Shown here: positions 1 through 11,642 of the stretch, piece after piece
How the letters are laid out: every line of letters starts with the position of its first letter
How positions within the stretch are numbered: position 1 is the first letter of the stretch
Source of the DNA: Periplaneta americana
Taxonomy: Eukaryota > Arthropoda > Insecta > Blattodea > Blattidae
Direction of reading: 5' to 3'
DNA length: 64,000 bases
Assembly (NCBI RefSeq): GCF_040183065.1
Contig: NC_091126.1
Span: forward strand, 142,663,704 to 142,727,703
Translations under genes and position numbers: made by a program
The notes under the pieces: model-generated
What the model saw: only the letters and a program-made list of their open reading frames with translations
The model's database searches: none
What the model was told of the DNA's origin: nothing

Positions 1-322
1 CAACAGGCTTGGAGCTCACATATTTAGTTTTGTACAGCCCCCAAGCCCTTGCAAGGACGCGTTTTGCGTACCTTTTAAATTTTCCTCCCAATTCTCCTTC
101 GATTTTTCGATTTTTCGATCCAAAATTAAAAAAAAAATGAGTTACATATGGGATGTTGTACTTCTTGCAGCTCTTTATCTACTGATATAGTCGGTTTGTG
201 CAAAAATTGTCTAATTCCCCTTCCATAGAGCTCAGAAAACTACTATCAAATGCAAAACTGCTCATATCCATAACGGTTTTTCCTGTTTTCTGACGAATCA
301 CTTCACCTGGTTAAGGCGAGGT
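1..322. other. unannotated flank
   Basis: AT-rich sequence with a short A run near 127-137. I see no gene or named repeat. Confidence 0.5.
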
Positions 323-329
323 TTGCATT

Positions 330-1066
330 TGATAGCCTCAATTAATAAAGAAAATACCAAATATATGAAGAACATAAGATCCAGCGGATTTGCCAACAAT
401 GTTGTTTTAAGAAATGGACATAATTACAATGAAGTAGATTCTTTCAAGTATTTAGGAATACTGATTACTCAAGAAAATACTGCAGATGCGGACATGAGGC
501 ATAAAATTTCAGCAGGAAACAAATGCTTGAGAGCCATTAATAAAACATTGAGTGCGAGATGTATAAGTAAAAAAGCAAAAATTTCATTATAAAAAACAGT
601 AATAAGACCAATTGTGTTTTATGGTAGTGAAACTTGGACGCTGTCTAAGAAAATGGAACAGCAATTGACGACATGGGAGAGGAAAATTTTAAGGAAAATT
701 TATGGTCCAAAATATGAAAATGGTCACTGGAGAATCAGATATAATATAGAGTTGAAAGCTCAATATAGATCTCCAGATATTGTAGTTGAAATTAAAACCC
801 GTAGATTGGAATGTTTGGGACATGTAATCAGGATGGATGATAGCAGAATACCCAAAAAGATTTTAAATTCAAAACCTGAAGGTAGACGCAATATTGGCAG
901 ACAGAAACTTAAGATGGTTGGATGGAGTAGAGGATGATCTAAGGACTTTAGGTGTGAGAAGATGGAGGCAGAAGGCTAAGGGTTAGGCAGGGTTGGAACA
1001 AAATCCTAAGGAAGACCAAGGCGAGACTACAAGTGCCGTAGTGCCGAAGAAGAAGACGAAGAAGAA
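330..1066 (+). mobile_element. LINE 3' end, reverse transcriptase C-terminus, degraded
   Basis: This is the tail of a non-LTR retrotransposon. Two frames (323-592 and 614-937) read YLGILITQ, then YGSETWTLSKK, WERKILRKIYGP and LECLGHVIRMDD. These blocks lie after the catalytic domain in the endonuclease/reverse transcriptase proteins of insect LINEs. The palm domain is absent, so the copy is 5'-truncated. A stop at 590-592 separates the two pieces, and the reading frame shifts again near 920-960. The end is GAA-rich (1040-1070), a typical LINE tail. It cannot transpose. The clade (RTE-, Jockey- or I-like) is undetermined. Confidence 0.85.
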
Positions 1067-1887
1067 GAATCAAAGATAACATATATAACTTCGAGAGTAT
1101 TGCATTCTTAGTTAGTTAAGTTGATTATAACTGTTTAACTTAATTAGCATCCAACAGAAAAGCTAAAGTATGCATCTGCTATAGCTGCGTTGCTGTAATT
1201 TCCAGCGTGCCTCCTTCTCTTTACGTCTTAAGCTGGCCGCGTTGTTGCGTTATTCTATACCTGCTTGTTACCAAGCAGGGCAGTATATAAATAGCCGCTT
1301 ATTAAATGTGGCAGCAATGGAAGTTTATGACATCATTGGCGGCCAATGACAAGACTTGCAAGCAGCCGAGCTACCAAGCTCCAACACAAAGGCAGTTGAT
1401 GAATTCTGGGTATGAAATTGAAAACCGAAACACTTGTGTTGTTGCAAGCCGAATGAATTCGAGGTATGCAATTGGAAACCCAAACACTTCCGCTGTTGCA
1501 AGGCGAAGTAATCACTCCAGTTCTTCTATTCGTGTGTGGAAGGAGGGTTGAGCCTCGGCGATCCAAGCGATAGTGGTGAACTTACAAGTGTAACAGCCAG
1601 CCGCGTTACATTTGAGTGGTGACTGTGGTGTGTGGCTGTTGTATCAACGTGGACAATGGGTAACGAGTGCGAGAAAGCTTACTGTAAGTATTCAAGTTGC
1701 TAAAAGTTTTCCATTATTATTATTACTGTAAGTTATGTACTGAGTGACCAATCGTTCAGCCGTGTCCGCCAAATACCAAACTGAAGTCTTCGGTCATCGT
1801 GACAAGTGCAGAGCGCATATAACATGACATCTACCGACCAACATACGAGATATGAAATGCGAAAGATGGGAATTTAATAGGGATATT
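1067..1887. other. unannotated stretch with TATA-like box
   Basis: TATATAAATAG lies at about 1273-1283 and a donor-like CTGTAAGTATT at about 1681-1691. These could mark a promoter and first exon, or part of an old repeat. No supported reading frame links them. Confidence 0.25.
1401..1508. repeat. two-copy tandem repeat, period 54 bp
   Basis: GAATTC, followed by similar sequence ending GTTGCAAGSCGAA, occurs at 1401 and again at 1455. The copies differ at roughly one base in five. Confidence 0.7.

Positions 1888-1949
<62 letters not shown>
1888..1949. repeat. (AAT)n microsatellite
   Basis: About 20 uninterrupted AAT triplets. Confidence 0.98.
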
Positions 1950-2436
1950 CTGACGAAATATAACATTAAACACGAAGTTACGCAAACCTTTCTGAACCCT
2001 CAAGATTATTGTGCCAATTCGGTAGTGTGGAAGTCGGGAGTAACAGCCAGTGACTACCGTATTATTCATGAAAGTTGGTATGCGTGTAATTTAAGGGACA
2101 CTAGAACTGAGATTTATAACTTTTACAATCTTAATCCGATTTCTCTCATTTTTTAAGCTTTTAATAGATGCATTAATGAAAAGGTGTGCGCAAATTTTCA
2201 GCTCAATCGGACTGCTAATTTCGAAGTTAATTTTATTCTAATTACGTAAATTAGTGATATAATTTTTGATGTTCCATGCACCTTACATTTAAATAGGCCT
2301 ACAACAAATCCATAATTTTTTCTCATGGACCTTGATTCACGTGCAATATTTTAACGTTAAGAAATTCACGATATCTAGATCACTTTAGAAGCAATGCATT
2401 TTATATTTGCATAATATATTTTAAGCTCTTAATTTT
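1950..2436. other. unannotated AT-rich stretch
   Basis: No gene, TIR or SINE head recognised. Confidence 0.4.
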
Positions 2437-2703
2437 CACCATCACCATCATCATCATCATCGGCACTACAGCCCGTTATGAGCCCCGGCCTCCCTCAGTA
2501 GGCGTTTCCATCTGTCTCCGTCCTGTGCAACAGTCCTCCAATTTCTGTATCCCAATCTTACAAGATCCTCCTCCACTCCATCAATCTATCGCAGATGTAG
2601 TCGTCCTCGTCTGCTTTGACCTCCAGGGTTTGTGAGAATAATTCTTTCACAAGGTTCTGATGCATCCATTCTCATTACATGTCCCACCCACCTCAATCTA
2701 TTG
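2437..2703 (-). mobile_element. LINE 3' end fragment with GAT-type tail
   Basis: Read on the minus strand this gives GHVMRMD, then NPGGQSRRGR, GVEEDLVRLGYRNWR and DGDRWKRLLREA, then a stop followed by (GAT)n. That is the extreme C-terminus and microsatellite tail of an insect LINE of the endonuclease/reverse transcriptase type, different from the copy at 330-1066. Only about 80 codons remain, with one in-frame stop in the middle (CGATAG), so it is dead. Confidence 0.8.
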
Positions 2704-3231
2704 GTTTTAATTATATTTATTATATTGGGCTCTTTAAACATGTCTTAATTTTCAAAATACTAAACATTTCTCAGCGTTAGATCCCAGTTAATATAGTGAC
2801 ACAGTTTTGTTTGGCCGCGCGGTTTTCGTTTTCCCGTCATCGTACGCCGCAAGGAGCATATCTACGGCCACCCGGTCTGCCGGCACTGAAACATTTAGTA
2901 CAAGAATTTATACTTCCCTAGCTCAAAGTAGGTATTGAAAATGTTCCCCACCAACTGCTACTCATTGTTGACACCTTTTTTAACTCGTCTTGAAGAGCGT
3001 AATTCATTGCACATGGTTAAATTATGTGGTGCTATATGAAAAAAAGTGATGACGTCACTTGTATCTTGTACAAGAATGCAATAACATGAACCAACTTTCC
3101 ATGCTTATGTTAGCTTCTTGTTGTAAAATAACTTTCAAAAAATATTTTCAATTCCAGTCCAAACATAAAAGGTATTTCAGGTAGAGAAGATAAATGGGAC
3201 ATTCTGCATTCAGAATTTTTACAATATAGTT
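2704..3231. other. unannotated stretch
   Basis: Mixed-composition sequence with no supported gene. Confidence 0.35.
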
Positions 3232-3355
3232 TTCTAGTACAGTGTTCCTCAACATTTTCTATTCACGTCACACCCTAGACGGGCCTAGACTCAACACGGA
3301 ACACCAAAATGATAAGTCCCTCAAAAACATGAAATATGACTCTTAATGTAATCAA

Positions 3356-3357
<2 letters not shown>

Positions 3358-3412
<55 letters not shown>
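3358..3412. repeat. (TTA)n microsatellite inside hAT
   Basis: About 18 TTA triplets near the 3' end of the hAT element. Confidence 0.98.
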
Positions 3413-3413
<1 letters not shown>

Positions 3414-4492
3414 AAATAGAAATAGACTCTTGCATTTATTAACAATTTCTGAACTTCAGTGTAGAAAATACACATTTTCGTTACTAATATTAAAGTAAAT
3501 AACTTTATCCATAACTTCAATGTGATACTTGCACCTGGTTAGCTGTGCACAGGTGGTTGATCCTTGGCGGAATCGTTGACACTGCAAGCCTAATTTCTTC
3601 ATCGATGGATTTGAGTCTCTGCCTCTTTGATGTTTTAATTTCAGTTAACGTCAAGAAGCCCACTTCACACATGATATGTAGTGGAAATTTGAAATAACAT
3701 ATTAACTGCCATTTCGAACATAACCATTCCTTATTGACGACCAAAATTGTTTCCAAAGGCACTTCGAGAAGTTTTAATGTCAGTGTTTTGTCTGCTTTTA
3801 AATCTGGCAGTTCCTCTCGTACGAGTATATTATTCGGAAGATGGTTTGATTCCACAATGAATGGATCACGAACCCAGTCGAAATTTTTAACACTCTCTCC
3901 AAAATAATTCTTTAACTTATGCTGTAAGATTACTTAATGCTCTTTAATGAAGTCCATCAACACTTTATTATCGTCAGCAAGGGACCATACAGTTGGGAAC
4001 ATCTCAAACTACCGATTTTAAATAATCTATATTCACAAATTCAGTTTATTCACAAATATTTGAATCCCAGCCATACTAGTCAGAATATTTTCGTTCCTAA
4101 CTTGCATTTCTCTGTTAAGCTCATTCAAATGTACAAAAATATAGAAAAGATATGCCAACTTAAATACCCATTCATCATTTGCAAATAAATCTGCGTAATC
4201 ATGCTCTGGATATTAAAAAATTCAAGTACGGTACCTCCTCTTTATGGTCAAACATTCTCTCTAACACTTTACCTCGTGATAACCATCGAACTTCTGTATG
4301 TAACAAGAGTGTAATGTGCTCTGATCTATTTCCTGACACAAAACGGAAAAAAACCTCGTATTTAGGGGCCGCGATTTGATGAAGTTGACGACTTTTACTA
4401 CTTCGTCCAACACAATTTTCAGAGGAGATGGCAAAGAGCAACAATGGCTTCGCAGTGAATAAGACAGTGGTTGCTCCGTATGTTAGGATTTA

Positions 4493-5911
4493 GGGTAGAG
4501 TAGCATAAATCGCACCGCTTCCTAAATGGCACCACTGCTAGTTTAAAACAAGTTACTGTAGTAGTGTAGCATCTAGGGGTATTGTTACAATCTACCATAT
4601 GAACTTTCACCATGTCACTTGATTTCTGCCACTTCTTTGTGCTAGCAACGTGGTGATAGAGTATTTAATATAATCGCTCAGGTGGATGTATATTTAGCTA
4701 ACATTTTGTAACTAAATAACGGATTTGTATGCAAAGGAACCCATAATCTTAAGATGTTATTGCTTAAAAGAAATGTTAAAGAACATTTAACTTAGTACGA
4801 TTTTCGAACATGTGGTGATTATAGGCTAGAATGAAGGAAATAATTACTTATGACGTAGTTTCTGAATTCGCATCACTTTGTAGGTGCCTAATTCGCACCG
4901 GTGCGATATGAGCAACTGTAGCAATTCTAGCCGTACAAAATAAGGCCAACAAATTTTAACTGAACTAGGAATGCATCAGGTGGGTGCAATATCAAGTGGT
5001 GAAAAGGGCGTTAATACAACAAGTGTGTGTTTTACAAGCGCACCGGATATTTTGTGCCACCTATGAAAATTTTTAAACGTCAAACAGTACATCAGCTGGT
5101 GTTCTTCCAGGATCGTTATTTGTTTGCTCTGATTCAGGTTACATCAACAGTGAACTATTTGTCGAATAGCTCAAACATTTTATTTGCCACTCAAACCTGC
5201 CATAGAGAAAAATGCTGCTTCTGTATGTCCACCAATACGAACAATTCCAAAAATTTAGAAGCTAGATTATCTCGGGAAAATGATGTGCTCCTATTACAGC
5301 TTCCTCGTCATAATACTCAAAGGCCCAACCTTTGGATGTTTCTATCTTGAAACAATTTCAGACAGCTAAATCATGAAGCAGTTTCTTAGGTGGCTTCGAG
5401 ATAATCGTGGAGAAAAGGTGACGCAGTTTACAGTTTGAACTGCCTGTTGAAGCACATGGCAAATATGTAACAATAAAAAATGCATTCAGGAAGTTTAAAT
5501 GTTAGGTAATTTATGCTGTATTTTTTCAATTTCATTTGAAGATGCGTTACTCTCTTTCATTAATTTCAATAAACTTGTAATTTGCATTTATTACATTATT
5601 CATATTAAATACTGTTCAATATGTTCAATATTAAAAGCTTTCCTTCATCCTGTTCCCTGCAGATAAAGAGGTGCGATTTAAGAAACCGCAGGTGCTATTT
5701 AGGAAACTAGTTGCCTAAATGGCACTACTGACAAGTGTTTCGAAAATGTCATTCTACTTCAGAAATATTAAATCAAATTCAAGGATTCTTTTTTACATGA
5801 AAGGTAAATGTTCTGGGAATGTATTTCTGTAAAGGAATACAGAAAATAAAAACTGTATTGTTCAATAAAAATTATAAATGCTAAAGTGGTGCGATATACG
5901 CAACCTTACCC
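4493..5911 (+). mobile_element. pogo-like Tc1/mariner element in hAT, TA TSD
   Basis: The TIR is GGGTAGAGTAGCATAAATCG on the left and GGGTAAGGTTGCGTATATCG on the right (reverse complement), flanked by TA at 4491-4492 and 5912-5913. Removing the element and one TA restores the hAT frame as H-E-V-N-P-N-I-R, which confirms the exact boundaries. The terminal word ATCGCACC recurs inside in both orientations (near 4505, 4890, 4900, 5670 and 5885). The coding remnant is described separately. Confidence 0.93.
4970..5370 (+). pseudogene. pogo/Tigger-type DDE transposase remnant
   Basis: Translated pieces read HQVGAISSGEKGVNTTSVC, then YFVPPMKIFKR, and further on a degraded form of the HTQxLQPLDV block. 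These are the central and C-terminal blocks of DDE_1 (pogo/jerky) transposases. The pieces lie in different frames, with a stop soon after the PLDV-like block. The DNA-binding N-terminus is missing. A fossil of a plain DNA transposon. Confidence 0.75.
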
Positions 5912-6709
5912 TACTTCATGTACTTTAGCCACGAATCTTTCACTTGGCCTGTCATAGAAACGGTTCCATCTGTACAAATACTATCGCAATCCTCCCATGT
6001 TAATTAATTACGGACCACATATTTATTAGTTGTAAGAAATATTTCTTCACCGGTAGCTCGCTCGAGCAATTCTTTGCAAAAAATAAATTACTTAAAATTA
6101 CATCCACATCAATGTAACGAATGTGGGAAAGAAGGTGTGCGTGACCGACAATATTGGTGGACTCATCGATATGAAGTGACAACTTTTGACTGCTCTTTAT
6201 TTTCTCCTTCATAATGTCTTCGATGTCACTGGAATGCCACTAACACGGCTGGTATGTAGATTCACGCGCATGTAGGTTTTACGGGATATCGAATGGCCTA
6301 TAAGCAAAATATATATTTATGAAAACCTTATCAATTTCTGACAATAGGTAAAAGTTCGCGTCACACCTTTCACCTTGTGAAGGCACACCAGTGTCACGTG
6401 TCACACGGCACACCGGTTGCGGAAATTTGTTCTAGTATAACACAAAGGTTTAGTATCAATACTTAATACAAGACAAATATTCATGAAGCGGTTTTTAAAT
6501 GTCATAAATTCACCTACAGAATAGAAGGTGTGAGAAATTAGGTACTTCTTTAATATGGCTCTAAATACATAATTAATAATAGGAAAATTATCAGATAACA
6601 CAGTGATCATTAAAAATAAACGGCAAATATTTTAATGCACTCCGATCTCAAGAATTCGTAACAATCATTCCATATTGACAAACAAAATTAATGTTTGGTT
6701 TGTTATCAT

Positions 6710-6972
6710 GTCTGATCACATATACATATAAGCCCTAACAGATTGACCATCCCCATGATAAAACCGATAACATTTTGAAGAGAACAACCACCAGGATTGC
6801 CAATGCCGACTGGTAACTACTGCTAGATGGAAGTACAGTTACTCCATGCAATTAAAATGAGAGTTATAATGTGACTTCTTCCGAACTCGCTAGATGGCAG
6901 CATAGAGAAATTGATAAAAGGCGATGCCTTCAAAGCCCATAAATATGATCAAACTGTTATATGTGATCTTGG
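6710..6972. mobile_element. short MITE family X, copy 1
   Basis: The ends are degenerate GTCTGATCACATATA and, reverse-complemented, CCAAGATCACATATA, flanked by TATCAT (6704-6709 and 6974-6979). It aligns along its length with the copy at 31415-31668; both carry GAAGAGAACAACC and TAGATGG/ATATGGCAGC blocks. Confidence 0.8.
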
Positions 6973-6980
6973 GTATCATA

Positions 6981-7040
<60 letters not shown>
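6981..7040. repeat. (AAT)n microsatellite
   Basis: About 20 AAT triplets, directly after MITE copy 1. Confidence 0.97.
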
Positions 7041-7042
<2 letters not shown>

Positions 7043-7094
7043 GTTTAGATACAACAGAAAAATTCATTTTGGCAAACAAAATATATTGCAATAC

Positions 7095-7095
<1 letters not shown>

Positions 7096-7149
<54 letters not shown>

Positions 7150-7218
7150 GTATGTAAGTAAGTAAATAAGTAAATAAATAAATAAGTAAACAAATAAGTA
7201 AATAAATGAATGAATGAA

Positions 7219-7301
<83 letters not shown>
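7096..7301. repeat. (AAAT)n microsatellite
   Basis: About 50 tetranucleotide repeats with AAGT and AATG variants in the middle. A similar AAAT tract lies upstream of the exon in the longer duplicated blocks (15.78, 18.3 and 22.2 kb), so it belongs to the duplicated gene unit. Confidence 0.95.
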
Positions 7302-7343
7302 CAAACACTGTTTGGTTTTCAATATATAGCATATTGATTTTAA

Positions 7344-8073
7344 GGGAACTGAGTAGTGCTACCTGTGCGATTAAAAATTTTCAGTACAGAAGTTCAGTTC
7401 AATATTTCTAGGCTTTTATTGCTCAGATTAGAATAACAATTTTCATGCTCATACAATCAATCATTCTGAATTCAGTGGTATAAAAGACAACTAATTAGTT
7501 TCGTATCCAAGTGCAAAAGAAAAGTCCTAACTGATAACCTGTTTTCCCAATTTGCTAAGTGTACATCATTCCTCGGGTGCACATTATTTCCCACAATTTT
7601 CACTTATATGCCTTGTATTTTTTAAATTACTTAGCAATGTATACTGTAAATTCTAAAGCAAAATTTAATTCAATATTTCACCCCTAGTGAAAGAGAAAAA
7701 TATTGAACTTTGTTTAACATTTTTTGCAATTTTTTCAATGCATATATATATTTTTTCTCGTGTTATGTGCGTGATATGCATAAACCCATAGGTCTACTAA
7801 GTAGAATACAGACTGCAAAAAACACTGTAAAAATTTTATGTAAATTGATTAAGTAGTTTCAGAGAAAAATGCACTTAAGTTTGAAAACTGCATTTAAAAA
7901 AGAAGGACGTATGAATTACATGCACCGTCAAATTTCAAGAGGCTATTTAAAGGGCTTATCTGCAGAACTACTCCCCACAATATGTATATTGTTTTAAAGA
8001 GCAAGTTTTGTACTTTTTTTAATACACAAAATAAAAAATCGGACTTTTGACCCTTAATCACTACCTGGTTCCC
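7344..8073. mobile_element. TTAA-flanked TIR element, non-autonomous
   Basis: The left end GGGAACTGAGTAGTGC and right end GGGAACCAGGTAGTGA (reverse complement) are flanked by TTAA (7340-7343 and 8074-8077). TTAA is the piggyBac target, although piggyBac ends normally begin CCC; a TA-target element is an alternative. There is no coding region. It sits in the first duplicated gene block, between its AAAT tract and exon. Confidence 0.8.
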
Positions 8074-8277
8074 TTAATTGACTTGGTGAGACTTGGTAAG
8101 AGGTTGCAGCACTCGAAAAAGGCATTATTAATTTCACAGGGAATAATCTTGTATGAACGCCACTATAGCGTCGTCCGAGTTTGCTCTGATAAATAATATT
8201 AAGATCTGAAATACATATGAAGATTAACTAATAATTTGCCCAAATTTGGTTTGAAGTGCACGTGTTATGCTCTGCAG

Positions 8278-8379
8278 ATACTGGAAAAACCGCTGAAAGC
8301 GGCAATGGCGAAGACCTGGGACGAACTACTCGCTATAAGAGACGACTAAGAGCAGCAAAAAATTATTTTTCAAGTACAG
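8278..8379 (+). CDS. duplicated cassette exon 1
   Basis: 102 nt between TCTGCAG and GTAAGTTG. In phase 1 it reads D-TGKTAESGNGEDLGRTTR..., open throughout. This is the most upstream intact copy. The alternative phase-0 frame contains a TAA here, which argues for phase 1. It encodes a polar 34-residue segment, acidic then basic, with no known domain. Confidence 0.7.
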
Positions 8380-8786
8380 GTAAGTTGTGCTACAAAATTT
8401 CAACATTCAATATTTATTTCGTAGGTGGTTAGGTTATTATCATTTCAAGGGAGCTTTAAACTTTTAGAAAAAGAAACTCAGAAATCTAATTGATTTGGTT
8501 AGACTTGGTATGAGTTTGCAGCACTCAAAAAAGGAATGATTAATTACACAGGAAATAATCTTATGTGAACGCCACTATAGCGTCTTCCGATTTGGTGAGA
8601 CTTGGTATGAGTTTGCAGCACTCAAAAAAGGAATGATCAATTTCATAGGAAATAATCTATATGAACGCAAGTATAGCATCTTCCGATTTTGCTGCGATCA
8701 ATGATACAAAGATCTGAAATACATATCAAGATGATGTAATATTTTGCCCAAATTTGGTTTTGAAGTACACGTGTTATGCTTTGCAG

Positions 8787-8879
8787 ATACTGGAAACACT
8801 GCTGACAGCGGCAATGGCGAAGACCAGGGACAATCTACTAGAAAACAAGAACCAGCAAAAAATGATTTTTCAAGTAGAG
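8787..8879 (+). CDS. duplicated cassette exon 2
   Basis: 93 nt (31 codons) between TTTGCAG and GTAAATTG. It reads D-TGNTADSGNGEDQGQST. It is nine bases shorter than most copies, so the deletion kept the frame. Confidence 0.7.
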
Positions 8880-9192
8880 GTAAATTGTGGTACAAAATTT
8901 CAAGATTCAACATTTATTTTGTAAGTGGTAAGATTATTGACAGCCTTTCAAGGGAGCTTTAAAATTTTAAAACAATATACTCAGGCCTCTAATTGATTTG
9001 GTGAGAATTGGCAAGAGTTTCCAGCACTGAGAAATGGCATTAATAATGTCATAGGAAATAATCTTACATGAACGCCACTATAGCGGTTTCCGATTTTGCT
9101 CTGATCAATGATACAAAGATCTGAAATGCATATCAAGATGAAGTAATAATTTGCCCAAACTTGGTTTTGAAATATACGTATATGCTTTGCAG

Positions 9193-9294
9193 ATACTGGA
9201 AACACCGCAGAAAGCGGTAATGGCGAAGACCTGGGACGATCTACTCGCTATAAGAGAGGACAAAAACAAGCAAAAAATGATTTTTCAAGTACAG
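9193..9294 (+). CDS. duplicated cassette exon 3
   Basis: 102 nt between TTTGCAG and GTAAATCG. It reads D-TGNTAESGNGEDLGRST and is open in phase 1. Confidence 0.7.
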
Positions 9295-9608
9295 GTAAAT
9301 CGTGGTACAAACTTTCGAGATTCAATATTTATTTCGTAGGCGGTTAATTTATTGACAGCATTTCAAGGGAGCATTAAAATTTTAGACAAAGAAACTCAGA
9401 AGTATAATTGATTTGGTATGAATTGGTATGTGTTTCTAGCACTCAAAAAAGCATTATTAATTTCATAGGAAATGATCTTATATGAACGCCACTATAGCGT
9501 CTTTAGAGTTTGTTCTGATCAATGATACTAAGATCTGAAATACATATCAAGATGAAGTAATACATTTGGCCAAATTTAGTTTTGAAGTACACATGTTATG
9601 CTCTGCCG

Positions 9609-9710
9609 ATACTGGAATTACCACTGACAGCGACAATGGCCAAGACCTGGCACAATATACTAACCATGACAGACGACAAAAATGAGCAAAAAATGGTTTT
9701 TCAAGTACAG
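9609..9710 (+). pseudogene. duplicated exon 4, inactive copy
   Basis: The acceptor is CTGCCG instead of CTGCAG, so the AG is lost, and phase 1 has a TGA near codon 25. It is the only one of the 13 short-array copies with a clear defect. The donor GTAAATTG is kept. The phase-0 frame is open. Confidence 0.7.
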
Positions 9711-10024
9711 GTAAATTGTGGTACAAAATTTCAAGATACAATATTTATTTCGTAGGTGATTAAGTTATTCACAGCATTTCAAGGGAGATTTAAAATTTTA
9801 GACAGAGAAGCTCAGACCTCTAATTGATTTGGTGAAACTTGGTATAAGTTTGCAGCACTAGAAAAATGCATGATTAATTTCATAGGAATTAATCTTATAT
9901 GCACGCCACTATAGCGTCTTCCGATTTTGCTCTCATCAATGATACTAAGATCTGAAATAAATATCAAGATAAAGTAATACTTTGCCCAAATTTGGTTCTG
10001 AAGTCCACGTGTTATGGTTTGCAG

Positions 10025-10126
10025 ATACTGGAAACACCGCTCACAAAGGCAAAGGCGAAGAGCTGCGACAATCTACTCGCCATAAGGGACAACAAAAACC
10101 AGGAAAAAATGATTTTTCAAGCACAG
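10025..10126 (+). CDS. duplicated cassette exon 5
   Basis: 102 nt between TTTGCAG and GTAAATTG. It reads D-TGNTAHKGKGEELRQST. It is more basic than its siblings (DSGNG replaced by HKGKG). Confidence 0.7.
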
Positions 10127-10440
10127 GTAAATTGTGGAACAAAATTACAAGATTCAGTATTTATTTCGTAGGTGGTTAGGTTATTGACAGCATTTCAAGG
10201 GAGCTTTCAAATTTTAGACAAAGAAACTCAGACCTCTAATTGATTTGGTGAGAATTGGTATGAGTTTGCAGCACGCAAAAAAGACATGATTAATTTCATA
10301 GGAAATAATCTTATATGAAAGTCACTATAGCGTCTTCCGATTTTGCTTTGATCAAAGATACAAAGATCTGAAATAATTATCAAAATGAAGTAATGTTTTG
10401 CCCAAGTTTGGTTTTGAAGTACATGTGTTATGCTTTGCAG

Positions 10441-10542
10441 ATACTGGAAACACCGCTGACAGCGGCAATGGCGAAGGACTGGGACAATCTATTCGCCAAA
10501 AGAGACAACAAAAACCAGCAAGAAATGATTTTTCAAGTACAG
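10441..10542 (+). CDS. duplicated cassette exon 6
   Basis: 102 nt between TTTGCAG and GTAAATTG. It reads D-TGNTADSGNGEGLGQSI and is open in phase 1. Confidence 0.7.
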
Positions 10543-10859
10543 GTAAATTGTGGTACAAAATTTCAAGATACAATACTTATTTCGTAGATGGTTAGGTTAT
10601 TGACAGCATTTCAAGGGTACTTTAAATTTTTTTCACATTGAAACTCAGGCCTCTAATTGATTTGGTGAGCTTTGCTAAGTGTTTGCAGCACTGAAAAAAT
10701 GGCAATATAAATTTTATAGGAAATAATCTTATATGAACGCCACTACAGCGTCTTTCGAGTTTGCTCTGATCAATAATACGAAGATCTGAAATACATATAA
10801 AGATGAAGTAATACATTTGCCCAAATTTGGTTTTGAAGTACACATTTTATACTTTGCAG

Positions 10860-10961
10860 ATATTGGAAATATCGCTGACAGCGACAATGGCGAAGACCTG
10901 GGACAATCTACTCGCCATGACAAACGACAAAAAAGAGGAAAAAATGATTTTTCAAGTATGG
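10860..10961 (+). CDS. duplicated cassette exon 7
   Basis: 102 nt between TTTGCAG and GTAAATTG. It reads D-IGNIADSDNGEDLGQST. The exon ends ATG-G rather than ACA-G. Confidence 0.7.
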
Positions 10962-11277
10962 GTAAATTGTGATACAAAATTTCAAGATTCAATATTTATT
11001 TCGTAAGTGGTTAGGTTATTGACAGCATTTCAAGGGAGATTTAAAATTTTAGACAAAGAAACTCATGCCCTCTAATTGATTTGGTGACACTTGGTATGAG
11101 TCTGCAGCACTCAAAAAAGGCATTATTAATTTCATAGGTAATAATATTATAAGAACGACACTACAGCGTCTTTCGAGTTTGCTCTGATCAATGATACTAA
11201 GATCTGAAATAAATATCAAGATGAAGTAATATTTTTGCCCAAATTTGGTTTTGAAGTAAACATGTTATGCTTTGCAG

Positions 11278-11379
11278 GTACTGGAAACACCGCTGGCAGC
11301 GACAATGGTGAAGACCTGGGACAATCTACTCCCCTTGAGAAACGACAAAAACCAGCAGAAAATGATTTTTCATGTACAG
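11278..11379 (+). CDS. duplicated cassette exon 8
   Basis: 102 nt between TTTGCAG and GTAAATTA. It reads G-TGNTAGSDNGEDLGQST. The following intron holds a 256-bp MITE. Confidence 0.7.
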
Positions 11380-11386
11380 GTAAATT

Positions 11387-11642
11387 AAAGCGTTGAGATC
11401 AATAAGCATTCAAGTCCACTTCTGGCCATTCATTTTTTGTAAATTAGAAATTAAATTTTGGATATTTCCACAAGTGTTACGACTTTATAAGTTAGTGAAC
11501 TATTATTTCTTGATCTCTAAAAAACCAGAAATATTACGTGCAATAATAATAAACAGGTAAGAAATATTACTTATTTTTTTTTTTTTGCATTTTCTCGAAA
11601 CTATTGTAAATGGACTTGAATGGTCATTGATCTCACCGCTTT
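11387..11642. mobile_element. MITE with AATT TSD in intron after exon 8
   Basis: The ends AAAGCGTTGAGATCAATAAG and, reverse-complemented, AAAGCGGTGAGATCAATGAC form a ~33-bp TIR that continues into ATTCAAGTCCA. AATT flanks both sides (11383-11386 and 11644-11647, with one unmatched base on the right). The other units have an empty site (GTAAATTGTGG), which proves the insertion. Confidence 0.9.

Larger units (their letters stand above)
3517..6212 (-). pseudogene. hAT transposase remnant, split by insertion
   Basis: There are three readable pieces in minus-strand order. Piece 1 (about 6212-5914) has LHIDESTNIVGHAHLLSHIR, then TDGTVSMTGQ. Piece 2 (about 4488-4199) has NHCLIHCEA and LLHTEVRWLSRGKVLERM. 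Piece 3 (3855-3517) has GFLTLTEIKTSKRQRL. The order and motifs match the RNase-H-like core and C-terminal region of domesticated-type hAT proteins such as ZBED5 and SCAND3. The pogo insertion lies between the first and second pieces. The N-terminal BED finger was not found. Frame breaks remain besides the insertion. Confidence 0.85.
3240..6429 (-). mobile_element. hAT DNA transposon with 8-bp TSD, interrupted
   Basis: The ends are CAGTGTTCCTCAAC (left) and, reverse-complemented, CAAATTTCCGCAAC (right), matching at about 10 of 14 positions. Both are flanked by the perfect 8-bp duplication TTCTAGTA (3232-3239 and 6430-6437), the hAT signature. Transposase pieces on the minus strand resemble the ZBED5/SCAND3/FAM200 branch. 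A 1,419-bp pogo-like element (4493-5911) splits the coding region. Without it the hAT is about 1.77 kb, shorter than a full element, so it was already internally deleted or decayed. Confidence 0.92.

Noticed and set aside
1130-1700. Possible solo LTR (TATA-like box, then donor-like sequence)
   Set aside because: No matching second LTR, no TG...CA ends with a target duplication, and no internal coding region; not supportable.
6957-7332. Ile/Tyr/Leu-rich frames over the AAT and AAAT tracts
   Set aside because: Pure microsatellite translation; no coding value. The same applies to frames at 1794-2069, 3275-3520, 22024-22507 and 36049-36321.
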